Source: Pseudoxanthomonas sp. J31 (GTDB taxonomy: Bacteria > Pseudomonadota > Gammaproteobacteria > Xanthomonadales > Xanthomonadaceae). Taken from it: a stretch of DNA of 64,000 bases. The position numbers and the translations under genes were made by a program. Below are positions 17,576-29,551 of this stretch, in pieces. Location: NCBI RefSeq assembly GCF_000510725.1, contig NZ_AZNZ01000001.1, forward strand, positions 372,001 through 436,000. The letters are read 5' to 3'. The notes beneath the pieces were generated by a model, which searched no databases, had not been told where the DNA came from, and saw nothing but the letters and a program-made list of their open reading frames with translations. The number at the start of each line of letters is the position of its first letter. Within the stretch, counting starts at the first letter, position 1.

Positions 17576-18601
17576 ATGCCCTTCCGCTCCCCCGTGATCC
17601 GGTTCCAGCAGGTCCACAAGTCCTACGCCGTGGGTGGCCGCCAGGTCGCCGCCCTGCATCCGCTCGACCTGGAGATCCGGGCCGGCGAGGTGTTCGGCAT
17701 CATCGGCCACTCCGGCGCCGGCAAGTCCACCCTGATCCGCCTGATCAACCGCCTGGAGGCGCCCAGTGGCGGCCAGCTGTGGGTCGATGGCCAGGACGTG
17801 GCGGCGCTGGACGGCGAGGGCCTGCGCGCGCTGCGCCGGCGCGTGGGCATGATCTTCCAGCACTTCAACCTGCTGTCCTCGCGCACGGTGGCGCAGAACG
17901 TGGCCTTCCCGCTGGAACTGGCCGGCGAGCCGCGCGCGCGCATCGACGCGCGGGTGGCGGAACTGCTGGAGCGCGTCGGCCTGGCCGAGCACGCGAACAA
18001 GTATCCGGCGCAACTTTCCGGCGGGCAGAAGCAGCGCGTGGGCATCGCCCGCGCCCTGGCCACCGGGCCGAAGATCCTGCTGTGCGACGAGGCCACCAGC
18101 GCGCTGGATCCGCAGACCACCGCCTCGGTGCTGTCCCTGCTGGCCGGGATCAACCGCGAGCTGGGCCTGACCATCGTCCTGATCACCCACGAGATGGACG
18201 TGATCCGCCGCGTCTGCGACCGCGTGGCCGTGCTCGACGCCGGGCGCCTGGTCGAGAGCGGCCCGGTCACCGATGTGTTCCTGCACCCGCGGCACCCGAC
18301 CACGCGCCGCTTCGTGTCCGAGGCCGAGCACGTGGACGAGCATGGGTTGCATGCCGATTTCGCCGTGGTGGAAGGGCGCATCCTGCGCCTGACCTTCCTC
18401 GGCGCCGATACCTACGCGCCGCTGCTGGGCCGCATCGCGCGCCAGTGCGGCGTGGACTACAACATCCTGTCCGGCCGCATCGACCGCATCCGCGACACGC
18501 CCTACGGGCAGCTGGTCGTGGCCCTGGTCGGCGGCGACGCCGACGCCGCGCAGCAGGCGTTCGCGGCGGCGGGCGTCACCGTGGAGGTGCTGCGCGCATG
18601 A
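17576..18601 (+). CDS. metN: Methionine ABC transporter ATP-binding protein
   Basis: A 341-residue ABC ATPase. GHSGAGKST is Walker [10 protein letters not shown] the signature, [11 protein letters not shown] Walker B and ITHEMDV the switch. After the ABC domain, residues about 265-341 form the ferredoxin-like NIL domain that in MetN senses intracellular methionine and inhibits transport. ATG at 17576 is chosen over an in-frame TTG at 17558. The stop overlaps the metI ATG by 4 nt, and metQ follows, giving the complete importer metNIQ for D/L-methionine. Confidence 0.92.
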   Translation: MPFRSPVIRFQQVHKSYAVGGRQVAALHPLDLEIRAGEVFGIIGHSGAGKSTLIRLINRLEAPSGGQLWVDGQDVAALDGEGLRALRRRVGMIFQHFNLLSSRTVAQNVAFPLELAGEPRARIDARVAELLERVGLAEHANKYPAQLSGGQKQRVGIARALATGPKILLCDEATSALDPQTTASVLSLLAGINRELGLTIVLITHEMDVIRRVCDRVAVLDAGRLVESGPVTDVFLHPRHPTTRRFVSEAEHVDEHGLHADFAVVEGRILRLTFLGADTYAPLLGRIARQCGVDYNILSGRIDRIRDTPYGQLVVALVGGDADAAQQAFAAAGVTVEVLRA

Positions 18602-19299
18602 GCACGTTTGCCCTGGTCGCCGCCGCGGACGGCTTCTTCCGCAACCTGGACGCCGGCAAGTGGGCCGAGATCGGCCAGGCCACGCTGGATACCCTGGCCA
18701 TGCTCGGCGGCGCGCTGCCGCTGACCCTGCTGGCCGGCCTGCCGCTGGGCGTGCTGCTGTTCCTGTGCGGCCCGCGCCAGCTGCACGAGCGCCGCGGGCT
18801 GTACGCGGTGCTGTCGCTGGTGGTGAACATCCTGCGCTCGGTGCCCTTCATCATCCTGATGATCGCGATGATCCCGCTGACCCTGGCGGTGATGGGCACC
18901 TCGCTGGGCGTGCGCGGCGCGATCCTGCCGCTGGTGGTGGGCGCGGCGCCGTTCTACGCGCGCCTGGTGGAGACCGCGCTGCGCGAGGTCGACCGCGGCG
19001 TGATCGAGGCCACCCTGGCGATGGGCGCGACCACCTGGCAGCTGGTGTGGCGGGTGCTGCTGCCGGAGGCGCGGCCCGGGCTGGTCGCCGGCGCCACCGT
19101 CACCACCATCGCCCTGGTCGGCTTCACCGCCATGGGCGGCGCGATCGGCTCCGGCGGCCTGGGCGACCTGGCCTTCCGCGACGGCTACCAGCGCTCGCAC
19201 ACCGACGTGGCCCTGGTCACGGTGGTGCTGCTGCTGGTGCTGGTGCAGCTGGTGCAGATGCTGGGCGACCGCCTGGTGGCCCGCTACAGCCGCCGCTGA
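18598..19299 (+). CDS. metI: Methionine ABC transporter permease
   Basis: A 233-residue permease with about five to six membrane helices and the binding-protein-dependent transport signature ([20 protein letters not shown]), which contacts Met[10 protein letters not shown] is the conserved MetI stretch. It overlaps metN by 4 nt and precedes metQ, so MetN2-MetI2 is the expected complex. Confidence 0.92.
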   Translation: MSTFALVAAADGFFRNLDAGKWAEIGQATLDTLAMLGGALPLTLLAGLPLGVLLFLCGPRQLHERRGLYAVLSLVVNILRSVPFIILMIAMIPLTLAVMGTSLGVRGAILPLVVGAAPFYARLVETALREVDRGVIEATLAMGATTWQLVWRVLLPEARPGLVAGATVTTIALVGFTAMGGAIGSGGLGDLAFRDGYQRSHTDVALVTVVLLLVLVQLVQMLGDRLVARYSRR

Positions 19300-19335
19300 G
19301 CCGTATCCTTCCCCCAACCCACACGGACTCCCCCC

Positions 19336-20142
19336 ATGCGCGCCATCCTCCTGCCCCTCCTGCTTGCCGCCAGCACCGTGCTTGCCGGTTGCGGCGGCGG
19401 CTCCGGTTCCGCCGCCGGCGGCGACCAGACCCTCCGCGTGGCCGCCACCGCGGTGCCGCACGCGGAGATCCTGGCGGTGGTCAAGCCGATGCTGGAGAAG
19501 GAGGGCGTGCGCCTGCAGGTGCGGGTGTTCAACGACTACGTGCAGCCCAACGACCAGGTCGCGCAGAAGCACATCGACGTCAACTACTTCCAGACCGAGC
19601 CCTACCTGCAGGCCTACAACCAGGGCCGCGGCACCGACCTGGTGGCCGTCGCCGGCGTGCACATCGAGCCGTTCGGCGCCTACTCGCGCCGCCACGCCTC
19701 GCTGGAGGCGCTGCCGGCCGGCGCCGACGTGGCCATCCCCAACGATCCGAGCAACAACTCGCGCGCGCTGATCCTGCTGCACACCGCCGGCGTGATCACC
19801 CTGGCCGACCCGACCAACGCCCTGGCGACCCAGCGCGACATCACCGCCAACCCCAAGGGCCTGAAGTTCCGCGAGCTGGATTCGGCGATGCTGCCGCGCA
19901 TCCTCGACCAGGTCGACCTGGCCCTGATCAACACCAACTACGCGCTGGACGCCGGGCTGGACCCCACCCGCGACGCGCTGGCGATCGAGGGCAGCGATTC
20001 GCCCTACGTGAACTTCCTGGTCGCGCGCCCGGACAACCGCGACGATCCGCGGGTGCAGGCGCTGGCGCGCGCGCTGACCAGCCCCGAGGTCAGGGACTTC
20101 ATCCAGCGCAGGTACAAGGGCGCGGTGCTGCCGGCGTTCTGA
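19336..20142 (+). CDS. metQ: Methionine-binding lipoprotein
   Basis: A 268-residue NlpA/MetQ-family substrate-binding lipoprotein with lipobox LAGC (Cys19). HAEIL, NDYVQPNDQ, DVNYFQ and the late FLVARPDN segment match MetQ. It delivers methionine to MetNI. It is the third gene of the metNIQ operon, 36 bp after metI. Confidence 0.92.
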   Translation: MRAILLPLLLAASTVLAGCGGGSGSAAGGDQTLRVAATAVPHAEILAVVKPMLEKEGVRLQVRVFNDYVQPNDQVAQKHIDVNYFQTEPYLQAYNQGRGTDLVAVAGVHIEPFGAYSRRHASLEALPAGADVAIPNDPSNNSRALILLHTAGVITLADPTNALATQRDITANPKGLKFRELDSAMLPRILDQVDLALINTNYALDAGLDPTRDALAIEGSDSPYVNFLVARPDNRDDPRVQALARALTSPEVRDFIQRRYKGAVLPAF

Positions 20143-20151
20143 GCCGCGCCC

Positions 20152-20703
20152 GTGCCGCTGCTGCTGGCCCTCGTCGCCGCCCTGGCGCTGTTCCTGGCCC
20201 TGCTGCCGGTGGCGCTGGCGCTGCGCATCCGCGGCGCGTTCAATACCCGCCGCCAGGCCTGGCTGCTGCCACTGCGGCTGGCCTGGTGGTCGAGCCTGCT
20301 GTCGGCGGTGCTGTTCGCGCTGGCCGCGCTGCTGGCGGGCTTGTTCTGGCGCAACGTGTGGACGTACGTGCCGTTGGCGGCGTTGGCCGGCATCGTGCTG
20401 GGCCTGCTCGCCACCACCCGCGTGCGCTTCGTCGAAACCACCGCGGGCCTGTTCTACCGCACCAGCCCGGTGCTGTCGGTCGGCCTGCTGGCGCTGGTCC
20501 TGGTGCGGCTGGTGGCTGGCCTGGTGCAGGGTTTGCGCGTGGCCTTCGGTGATGCCACCTGGCCGGAGTCGGGCTGGCTCAGCCATGCCGGGTTGATGGC
20601 GGTCGGCGGCCTGCTGCTGGGCTATGCCCTGGTGATGACCCGTTACCTCTGCATGCGTACCGCGGCGTACAGGCGCGACGGCGGGGTCCTGCGCCGGCCC
20701 TGA
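20152..20703 (+). CDS. Small membrane protein, possibly CcdC/DUF1453-like
   Basis: A 183-residue protein with about five hydrophobic helices (roughly 3-22, 40-66, 70-88, 105-125 and 140-162) and few polar residues. The segment TTRVRFVETTAGLFYRTSP between helices resembles DUF1453 proteins, but the match is weak. It starts with GTG at 20152, 9 bp after metQ, so it may be read through from the methionine operon; a functional link is doubtful. Function unknown. Confidence 0.6.
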   Translation: MPLLLALVAALALFLALLPVALALRIRGAFNTRRQAWLLPLRLAWWSSLLSAVLFALAALLAGLFWRNVWTYVPLAALAGIVLGLLATTRVRFVETTAGLFYRTSPVLSVGLLALVLVRLVAGLVQGLRVAFGDATWPESGWLSHAGLMAVGGLLLGYALVMTRYLCMRTAAYRRDGGVLRRP

Positions 20704-20751
20704 GCGGCCGGCGTCGGTTAGCCTTGGCCGGTCCACCCGGGGAGGAACACG

Positions 20752-21525
20752 ATGGTGTTGCAGTGGATCGGAAGGCGCCTGGCGCGGTTCCTGGCGCGGC
20801 CGCGTCCGGGCCGCGCGCGCGGTCCCAGCAGTCGCCTGGAGCTGGTCGCGGCCAGCCTGCGCCGCGGCGACGTGCTGCTGGTCGAAGGCACCAGCCGCTT
20901 CTCCAGCGCGATCAAGTACCTCACCCAGTCGACCTGGTCGCACGCGGCGCTGTGCCTGGGCGTGCCGGAGGGCGGCGACCAGCCCTGGTTCGTGGACGTG
21001 GACGTCAACGACGGCGTGCGCACGGTGCCGCTGTCGGAGTTCGCCGGCCTGCACCTGCGCATCTGCCGGCCGGTGGGCCTGGGCGCGGCCGAGATCGACG
21101 CGGTGGCCGGCTACATGCTGCAGCGGCTGGGCTACAGCTACGACCTGAAGAACATCCTCGACCTGGCGCGTTACCTCATCCGCCAGCCGCCGCTGCCGGA
21201 CCCGCTCAAGCGGCGCATGCTGGCGCTGGGCAGCGGCGAGCCGACCAGGGCGATCTGCTCGACCCTGCTGGCCCAGGCCTTCGGCTCGATCGGCTATCCG
21301 ATCCTGCCGGAGATCGAGGTGCTGGAGGCGGCCGGTCCCGGCGGGCGCTTCGCCCGCGAGGAAGTGCTGCACATCCGCCACCACAGCCTGTACACCCCGC
21401 GCGACTTCGATGTCTCGCCGTTCTTCCGCATCGTCAAGCCGCGGCTGGAGGCCGGCTTCGACTACCGCCGCCTGGTGTGGGCGCCGCCGCCGGTGGTGGA
21501 CGCGCCGCTGGAGCCGGCGCGCTGA
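20752..21525 (+). CDS. YiiX/YebB-like permuted NlpC/P60 (papain-fold) hydrolase
   Basis: A 257-residue protein of the permuted NlpC/P60 class. RRGDVLLVEG starts the domain, STWSHAALCLG carries the putative catalytic His64, and AICSTLLAQAF carries the putative nucleophile Cys169, the His-before-Cys order that defines the permuted group. No lipobox is seen; the N-terminal 25 residues are Arg-rich. Relatives are thought to be amidases acting on peptidoglycan or lipids. ATG at 20752 follows GGGGAGG. It stands alone before a terminator. Confidence 0.75.
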   Translation: MVLQWIGRRLARFLARPRPGRARGPSSRLELVAASLRRGDVLLVEGTSRFSSAIKYLTQSTWSHAALCLGVPEGGDQPWFVDVDVNDGVRTVPLSEFAGLHLRICRPVGLGAAEIDAVAGYMLQRLGYSYDLKNILDLARYLIRQPPLPDPLKRRMLALGSGEPTRAICSTLLAQAFGSIGYPILPEIEVLEAAGPGGRFAREEVLHIRHHSLYTPRDFDVSPFFRIVKPRLEAGFDYRRLVWAPPPVVDAPLEPAR

Positions 21526-21528
21526 CGC

Positions 21529-21556
21529 AAAAAAGGACGGGCCCGCGGGCCCGTCC
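21529..21556 (-). terminator. Rho-independent terminator of the OmpW-like gene
   Basis: A 22-nt perfect palindrome (21535-21556) is followed on the minus strand by six T (21529-21534). It also lies just beyond the plus-strand hydrolase stop but lacks a T run on that side. Confidence 0.85.
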
Positions 21557-21582
21557 TGTCGCCGTGTCGTGCGGCGGGAGCG

Positions 21583-22203
21583 TTAGAAGCGCGCGCCGAT
21601 GCCGACGCCGACGGTCCACGGGTCGAGCTTGAGCTCCTGCCCGGTGCCGGCGCCGTCGATGCGGACTTCCGGGCGCGAGTGCATGTAGCGCACGTCGGTG
21701 CGCGCGAACCAGGTCTCGTTGATGTTCATGTCCACGCCGACGGTGCCGATCGCGCCCTTGGCGGTCTCCAGGCCGACCACGCCGCCCAGGCCGGCGACTT
21801 CCTCGTCGCTGAAGTTGGACTCGTAGTAGCCCAGGCCGACGAACGGGCGGAAGGTCTGCCCGGCCTGGCCGAAGTGCCACTGGCCGCTCAGTGCGATCGG
21901 CTGCTGCTCGACCGTGCCCAGCTTGCCCAGGTCCTTGTCGCGCACGCGGTGGTCGAACTTGTCGGCCGCGCCCCACAGCTCCACCGCGAAGTTCTCGGTG
22001 GCGTACCAGCTGGCGCTCAGGGTCGGGGCCGGGCCACCGTCGACCTTCAGGTTGTTGCCCGGATCGGAGGGCTCGATGTGGGCGATGCCGCCAACCACGG
22101 CGAAGCGCTTGTCCGCGGCGGTGGAAGAGGCGTCCTGGGCGAAGGCCGGGGCAGCGGCCAGGGCGGGGACGAGGGCGAGGGTCAGGATTCGAATGGACCG
22201 CAT
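21583..22203 (-). CDS. OmpW-family outer-membrane protein
   Basis: A 206-residue protein with a cleavable signal (ending AFAQ, about 23), then an eight-stranded OmpW-type barrel: NNLKVDGGPAPTLSASWYA and VGVDMNINETWFARTDVRYM are characteristic, and the C-terminus GVGIGARF ends in Phe as outer-membrane proteins do. Relatives form hydrophobic channels for small lipophilic molecules. AAAGGAG precedes the ATG. It is monocistronic with its own terminator. Confidence 0.85.
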   Translation of the reverse strand: MRSIRILTLALVPALAAAPAFAQDASSTAADKRFAVVGGIAHIEPSDPGNNLKVDGGPAPTLSASWYATENFAVELWGAADKFDHRVRDKDLGKLGTVEQQPIALSGQWHFGQAGQTFRPFVGLGYYESNFSDEEVAGLGGVVGLETAKGAIGTVGVDMNINETWFARTDVRYMHSRPEVRIDGAGTGQELKLDPWTVGVGIGARF

Positions 22204-22588
22204 GGGGGAGTCTCCTTTGTTGTTCTAGGCGCCCTTGGAGTGGGCGCGACCGAACGTAGGAGCACGGGGATGAACCAAACCCTGCCGCACGTGGCGCGTC
22301 GTGCGCGGCGTTCAGGCAAACCGCCGCAGGCCGCGCCGTTGCTTGCCCGCCGGCGCGGACCGGGTTCATCCACGTCGGCGCGGCGTGGAAGGTGGGCGAG
22401 GGGCGGGTGAGCGTGATGCGCCGGTGAGGGCGGGTGCACCCTGCGCTTGCGTATGGTCACCGTTGCAACCGTAGCGCCTGAAAGCGGCCTTCAATGTTCC
22501 CGCAGCGCGACAGTGGCGGAGGTTGGCGGGTGGGGCGCGGACGGACACAATAGGGGTCTTTCCCCACGTACAACGCCGGAGCCCTGGC
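22204..22588. other. 385-bp intergenic region upstream of ompW-like and E2 genes
   Basis: This holds the divergent control region. Apart from the candidate promoter at 22523-22551 and the OmpW ribosome site, I see no gene, repeat or strong hairpin. Short reading frames here lack ribosome sites. Confidence 0.5.
22523..22551 (+). promoter_or_regulatory. Candidate sigma-70 promoter for the pyruvate dehydrogenase E2/E3 genes
   Basis: TTGGCG (22523-22528) and CACAAT (22546-22551) are separated by 17 bp and lie 38 bp before the E2 start. Match to consensus is moderate. Confidence 0.45.
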
Positions 22589-23998
22589 ATGGCCGAAATC
22601 AAGGAAGCGCGCGTCCCCGACATCGGGGATTACAGCGACGTCCCCGTCATCGAAGTCCTGGTCGCCGTTGGCGACACCGTGAACCAGGACCAGGGCCTGG
22701 TGACCCTGGAGTCGGACAAGGCGACGCTGGAAGTGCCTTCTCCCTACGCCGGCGTGGTCAAGGAACTGAAGGTCAAACTTGGCGACAAGCTGTCCGAGGG
22801 CAGCGTCGTGGCCCTGATCGAGGTCGCCGAAGGCGGCAGCGCGCCGGCCCCCGCCGCCGCGCCGAAGGCCGAGGCCGCCCCGGCCGCGCCGCAGACCCCG
22901 GCCGCCTCGGTCAAGACCGCCGAGACCGGCGAGCGCATCGAGCCGGTGGCCGTGCCCGAAAAGGCCGACAACCTCGCCCAGCGCGACATCGGCCAGGCCC
23001 AGCTGCAGCAGCCGTCCGGCCCGCGCACCCCGCCGGTGGAGTTCAACGCCGACAGCGTGCTGCCGGAGAAGGTGCCGTATGCCACCCCGGCGGTGCGCCT
23101 GTTCGCGCGCGAGCTGGGCGTGGACCTGGCCCGGGTCAGCGGCAGCGCCCGCGGCGGCCGCATCACCCGGGAGGACGTGCAGCGCTACGTCAAGTCGGCG
23201 CTGGCCGGCGGCGCCGCGGCGTCCGCTCCGGGCGGCGTTGCCACCGGTGGCGGCCTCAACCTGCTGCCGTGGCCGAAGGTGGACTTCAGCAAGTTCGGCG
23301 AGATCGAGACCAAGCCGCTGTCGCGGATCAAGAAGATCTCCGGCGCCAACCTCGCCCGCAACTGGGCGATGATCCCGCACGTCACCCAGTTCGACCAGGC
23401 CGACATCACCAACCTGGAAGAGCTGCGCGTGCAGCTCAACAAGGAGCAGGAGAAGGCCAAGTCCGGCATCAAGCTGACCATGCTGGCGTTCCTGCTGAAG
23501 GCCTCGGTCGCCGCGCTGAAGCAGTTCCCCGAGTTCAACGCCTCGCTGGACGAGTCCGGCGAGAACCTGACCCTCAAGAAGTACTTCCACATCGGCTTCG
23601 CCGCCGACACGCCCAACGGCCTGGTCGTGCCGGTGATCCGCGACGTCGACAGGAAGGGCGTGCTGCAGATCGCCCAGGAAATGGGCGAGCTGGCGAAGAA
23701 GGCGCGCGAGGGCAAGCTGGGCCCGGCCGAGATGACCGGCGGCTGCTTCTCGATCAGCTCGCTGGGCGGCATCGGCGGCACCGCGTTCACCCCGATCATC
23801 AACGCGCCGGAAGTGGCGATCCTGGGCGTGTCCAAGTCCAGCTTCCAGCCGGTGTGGGACGGCAAGCAGTTCCAGCCGCGGCTGATGCTGCCGCTGTCGC
23901 TGAGCTACGACCACCGCGTGATCGACGGCGCCGCCGCCGCGCGCTTCACCAGCTACCTGGCCCAGGTCCTCGCGGACATGCGCCGCGTGCTGCTGTAA
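22589..23998 (+). CDS. aceF: Pyruvate dehydrogenase E2, dihydrolipoyllysine acetyltransferase
   Basis: A 469-residue E2. One N-terminal lipoyl domain (about 3-80, lipoyl Lys44 in [11 protein letters not shown]), an Ala/Pro linker, the E1/E3-binding domain (about 168-206, [14 protein letters not shown]), a second linker and the catalytic domain to the end, with YDHRVIDGA bearing the active His. Many proteobacterial E2p proteins have two or three lipoyl domains; here one is present and the missing ones appear instead on the E3 encoded 10 bp downstream. The [15 protein letters not shown] lipoyl signature and partner gene point to pyruvate rather than 2-oxoglutarate. The E1 gene aceE is not in the window. 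Confidence 0.9.
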   Translation: MAEIKEARVPDIGDYSDVPVIEVLVAVGDTVNQDQGLVTLESDKATLEVPSPYAGVVKELKVKLGDKLSEGSVVALIEVAEGGSAPAPAAAPKAEAAPAAPQTPAASVKTAETGERIEPVAVPEKADNLAQRDIGQAQLQQPSGPRTPPVEFNADSVLPEKVPYATPAVRLFARELGVDLARVSGSARGGRITREDVQRYVKSALAGGAAASAPGGVATGGGLNLLPWPKVDFSKFGEIETKPLSRIKKISGANLARNWAMIPHVTQFDQADITNLEELRVQLNKEQEKAKSGIKLTMLAFLLKASVAALKQFPEFNASLDESGENLTLKKYFHIGFAADTPNGLVVPVIRDVDRKGVLQIAQEMGELAKKAREGKLGPAEMTGGCFSISSLGGIGGTAFTPIINAPEVAILGVSKSSFQPVWDGKQFQPRLMLPLSLSYDHRVIDGAAAARFTSYLAQVLADMRRVLL

Positions 23999-24008
23999 CG
24001 GAGGGCAC

Positions 24009-26117
<2,109 letters not shown>

Positions 26118-26137
26118 GCCGGCGCCGCTGGCACCGC

Positions 26138-26173
26138 AACGAAGAACCCCGGCCTGCGCCGGGGTTCTTCGTT
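26138..26173. terminator. Bidirectional terminator between lpdA and an outer-membrane protein gene
   Basis: A perfect 16-bp stem (26138-26153 with 26158-26173) with a CTGC loop. The stem ends are A/T rich, so each strand gives a GC stem followed by TTCTTCGTT. It separates two convergent genes. Confidence 0.85.
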
Positions 26174-26196
26174 TCCGCAGGTGTCGCCGGCGCGGT

Positions 26197-27021
26197 TCAG
26201 AACGCCAGGGTCACGCCCACCACCGGGCCCTTGAAGCGCTGGTCCCAGCCGGCCAGGCCGTCGCGCATGCCGTCGCCGGAGACCGTGCGCTTGACGTCCA
26301 GGCGGTACCACTCGTAGCCGGCGAACAGGCCGAAGTTGTCGGTGAAGCGGTACTCGGCCACGGCGTTGGCGCGGGTGATGCTGCCGTCATAGTCGCCGAA
26401 ATCGCCCCAGTCCGCGTCCAGGTACTGGCCCTGCAGGTTCAGCAGCCAGCGCTCGCCCGGGCGCGCGGTCAGGCGCACGCCGACCACCGGGGCGTAGCCG
26501 TCCTCGCTGGTGTCGTCGCTCCAGCGGTCCTCGCCGGCCTCCGCCACCAGGGTGGCCTTGGCCTTGGCCCACTCGGCGCCGATCTGCAGGCCCAGGCTGA
26601 AGGAATCGGTCTGCACCACCGAGTAGTCGTACAGCAGGCTGGCCAGCTGGAAGTCCAGCGTGGCCTCGGCGTAGCTGCCGGCGGGGATGGTGATGTCGTC
26701 GTAGGAGAGGTTCTCGCCGAGGGTCTCGCGGCGGCTCTTGTCGTAGTTGAAGTAGTCGAACACCAGGCGCTGGCGCTCGGACAGGCGGAACACGCCGTCG
26801 ATGCGCGGCACCCACTCGTCGCTGCCGAAGTCGAAGCCTTGGGAGAAGCGGTACGGCTCGCCCATGAAGGTGGTGGAGGCCGACAGCTCGGTCTCGGCGG
26901 CGGCGCTCATCGCACCCACGCGCAGGGTGAAGCGGTCGCCGCGCGCGTCCTGGGCGGCGGCGGTGCCGGCGCAGGCCAGCAGGGCGGTGGCAAGCAGGGC
27001 GGGGGCGTGGTGGAAGCGCAT
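26197..27021 (-). CDS. Outer-membrane beta-barrel protein of unknown function
   Basis: A 274-residue protein with a signal peptide ending TAAAQ (about 24) and a barrel of alternating hydrophobic strands such as LNLQGQYLDADWGDFG and YRFTDNFGLFAGYEWYRLD. It ends GVTLAF with terminal Phe. I cannot place it in a named porin family. It is monocistronic and shares the bidirectional terminator with lpdA. Confidence 0.72.
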   Translation of the reverse strand: MRFHHAPALLATALLACAGTAAAQDARGDRFTLRVGAMSAAAETELSASTTFMGEPYRFSQGFDFGSDEWVPRIDGVFRLSERQRLVFDYFNYDKSRRETLGENLSYDDITIPAGSYAEATLDFQLASLLYDYSVVQTDSFSLGLQIGAEWAKAKATLVAEAGEDRWSDDTSEDGYAPVVGVRLTARPGERWLLNLQGQYLDADWGDFGDYDGSITRANAVAEYRFTDNFGLFAGYEWYRLDVKRTVSGDGMRDGLAGWDQRFKGPVVGVTLAF

Positions 27022-27367
27022 CGGGTCGGGCTCTCGTGGGAGGAGGGGCCGCCACTATGCGGGCGCGTGCGGTCCAGAACCCGTGAGCCCGGCGCACAGG
27101 CCGGGTGAAGGCGGGCCACCCTACCAAGGCAGGCCCCTACCAAAGACGAAGGCCCCGGTGGGGACGGGGCCTTGGCGGCGACGGATCGACGAGGTACTCC
27201 GCGGCTGCAGGGGCTTACGACCGGGATTTTCCCGGCAAGTTCCCGCCCGGGGGCCGTGACTTGCGTCGGTTGTCCCGCAAATTGTCCCGCTGCTATACTT
27301 TTGCGGCTCAACGGGCGCATCTGCTGCAGTGCAGCCTGCTTCCGCCTCCCCTCACAGGTACCGTCGC
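27022..27367. other. Intergenic region upstream of the atp operon
   Basis: 346 bp without a credible gene. A GGCCCCGGTGGGGACGGGGCC-like hairpin lies near 27152-27172, and the atp promoter is at its right end. Nothing else is recognisable. Confidence 0.5.
27270..27299 (+). promoter_or_regulatory. Sigma-70-type promoter of the atp operon
   Basis: TTGTCC (27270-27275) and TATACT (27294-27299) with an 18-bp spacer. TTGTCCCGC occurs twice, at 27270 and 27282, across the -35 and spacer. The promoter lies about 70 bp before atpI, and no other good promoter is seen before atpB. Confidence 0.65.
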
Positions 27368-27736
27368 GTGATCAATTCCGTTGCCGCAGCCCGGCGACAG
27401 GCCGTTCGCGCGATTGCCTGGCAGGCGATGGCGACGCTGCTGACCGCGCTGGCCTGCCTCTGGCAGGGCTGGAAGGCGGGCGCGGCGGCGCTGGTGGGCG
27501 GGGCTGCGGTGCTGCTGGGCGGCTGGATCGCGGCCCGCATCGGACTGGGCGGCGGCATCACCGGGGCGGTTCCGGCGATGGCGCGGCTGCTGGCAGGGAT
27601 GCTGGCCAAGTGGTTCGTCCTGGTCGCCGTGATGGTGATCGGGGTGGTCGCCCTGGGATTGCCCCCGCTGCCGATGCTGGCGGCGGCGGCGGTCTCGCTG
27701 GTGGCGCAGGTACTGGCCATGGCGCGACATCCCTGA
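27368..27736 (+). CDS. atpI: ATP synthase subunit I
   Basis: A 122-residue membrane protein with four predicted helices, including ALACLWQGWKAGAAALVGGA, ALVGGAAVLLGGW, and AKWFVLVAVMVIGVVALG. Size, topology and position before atpB identify AtpI, the assembly factor that helps form the c-ring. The start is uncertain: GTG at 27368 is preferred, and an in-frame GTG at 27329 would add 13 residues. Neither has a strong RBS. Confidence 0.75.
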   Translation: MINSVAAARRQAVRAIAWQAMATLLTALACLWQGWKAGAAALVGGAAVLLGGWIAARIGLGGGITGAVPAMARLLAGMLAKWFVLVAVMVIGVVALGLPPLPMLAAAAVSLVAQVLAMARHP

Positions 27737-27808
27737 ACGGCTCAGGCCGACGGGGCCGTTATACCGCAACACACAACTCCAGGTCGTTAGCACAGGAAGA
27801 TCGGACCT

Positions 27809-28606
27809 ATGGCGGGCGAGGCGGAACTTACCCCTACCAGCTACATCCAGCACCACCTGCACAACCTGACGGCGCACGTCGGCGAGGGCAGCTTCTGGAC
27901 GATTCACGTCGACACGCTGGTGACCTCGGTCCTGATGGGCCTGCTGATGGTCTTCCTGTTCTGGCTGGCCACCCGCAAGCCGACGTCCGGCGTGCCGGGC
28001 AAGTGGCAGGCCTTCGTCGAGATCTGCCTTGAATTCGTGGACCGCCAGGCCCGCGACACCTACCACGGGACCAGCAAGCTGGTGACGCCGATCGCGATCA
28101 CCCTGTTCTTCTGGATCCTGCTGATGAACCTGCTGAAGATGATCCCGGCGGACTTCATCGTGCAGCCGCTGCACGCGCTGGGCGTCTCCTCGTGGAAGCC
28201 GGTGCCGACCGCCGACGTCAACGCCACCCTCGGCATGTCGATCAGCGTGTTCTTCCTGATGCTGTTCTTCGCGCTGCGCGCCAAGGGCCTGGGCCACTTC
28301 ACCGCCGAGTTCCTGACCGCGCCGTTCGGCAAGTGGATGATGCCGTTCAACCTCATCCTCAACATCGTCGAATGGCTCAGCAAGCCGATCTCGCTGGCGA
28401 TGCGACTGTTCGGCAACATGTTCGGCGGCGAGATCGTGTTCCTGCTGATCTGGGTGCTCGGCGGCGCCGGCCTGCTGGGCATGCTCGGCGGCGCGGTCTT
28501 CGGCTTCGGCTGGATGATCTTCCACCTGCTGGTGATCCCGCTGCAGGCCTTCATCTTCATGATGCTGTCGATCGTGTACCTGAGCCTGTCCGAAGACAGC
28601 CACTGA
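27809..28606 (+). CDS. atpB: ATP synthase Fo subunit a
   Basis: A 265-residue membrane protein forming the proton half-channels. SLAMRLFGNMFGGE contains the essential Arg of helix 4 that faces the c-ring, and PLQAFIFMMLSIVYLS is the final helix. Length is normal. ATG at 27809. Confidence 0.95.
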   Translation: MAGEAELTPTSYIQHHLHNLTAHVGEGSFWTIHVDTLVTSVLMGLLMVFLFWLATRKPTSGVPGKWQAFVEICLEFVDRQARDTYHGTSKLVTPIAITLFFWILLMNLLKMIPADFIVQPLHALGVSSWKPVPTADVNATLGMSISVFFLMLFFALRAKGLGHFTAEFLTAPFGKWMMPFNLILNIVEWLSKPISLAMRLFGNMFGGEIVFLLIWVLGGAGLLGMLGGAVFGFGWMIFHLLVIPLQAFIFMMLSIVYLSLSEDSH

Positions 28607-28957
<351 letters not shown>

Positions 28958-28985
28958 CTGCCGGATCGTTCGATTCGACGGGTCT

Positions 28986-29016
28986 GCCGCCGGTCCGCTT
29001 CGCGGGAACCGGCGGC
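28986..29016 (+). other. Strong intercistronic hairpin after atpE
   Basis: GCCGCCGGT (28986-28994) pairs with ACCGGCGGC (29008-29016), with an inner CCGC/GCGG helix and a TTC loop; a GA bulge interrupts the 3' side. No T run follows, so read-through to atpF is expected. It may stabilise or process the atpE message. Confidence 0.6.
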
Positions 29017-29079
29017 GGCATGTAGGCAGCCTCGCGGCGTCCGCGCCGCAGGCTCCCTGAGCACAGGCAGAGCGTACCA

Positions 29080-29550
29080 ATGAACCTCAATCTGACTCTT
29101 TTCGCCCAGGCGCTGGCCTTCGCAGGCCTGATCTGGCTGGTCGCCACCAAGATCTGGCCGCCGCTGCTCAAGGCCCTGGAAGAGCGCCAGCAGAAGATCG
29201 CCGAGGGCCTGGCCGCGGCCGACCGCAGCCAGAAGGACCTCGCCCAGGCGCAGGACAAGGTCAACGAGCTGCTGAAGGAAGCCCGCGCCAAGGCCAACGA
29301 GATCATCGACCAGGCCCACGCGCGCGCCAACCAGATCGTCGACGCGGCCCGCGAGGAGGCCATCGTCGAGGCCAACCGCCAGAAGGCGCTGGCCCAGGCG
29401 GAGATCGAGGCTTCGGCCAACCGCGCCCGCGAGGAGCTGCGCAAGCAGGTCTCCCTGCTGGCGGTGAGCGGCGCCGAGAAGCTGCTGCAGCGCGAGATCG
29501 ACGCCAACGCGCACAAGGCGCTGCTGGACGAACTGGCGGCCGAGATCTGA
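29080..29550 (+). CDS. atpF: ATP synthase Fo subunit b
   Basis: A 156-residue protein with one N-terminal helix (about 4-26) and a long charged coiled coil ([20 protein letters not shown] onward) forming the peripheral stalk. Length equals the usual b subunit. It ends 1 nt before atpH. Confidence 0.95.
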   Translation: MNLNLTLFAQALAFAGLIWLVATKIWPPLLKALEERQQKIAEGLAAADRSQKDLAQAQDKVNELLKEARAKANEIIDQAHARANQIVDAAREEAIVEANRQKALAQAEIEASANRAREELRKQVSLLAVSGAEKLLQREIDANAHKALLDELAAEI

Positions 29551-29551
29551 C

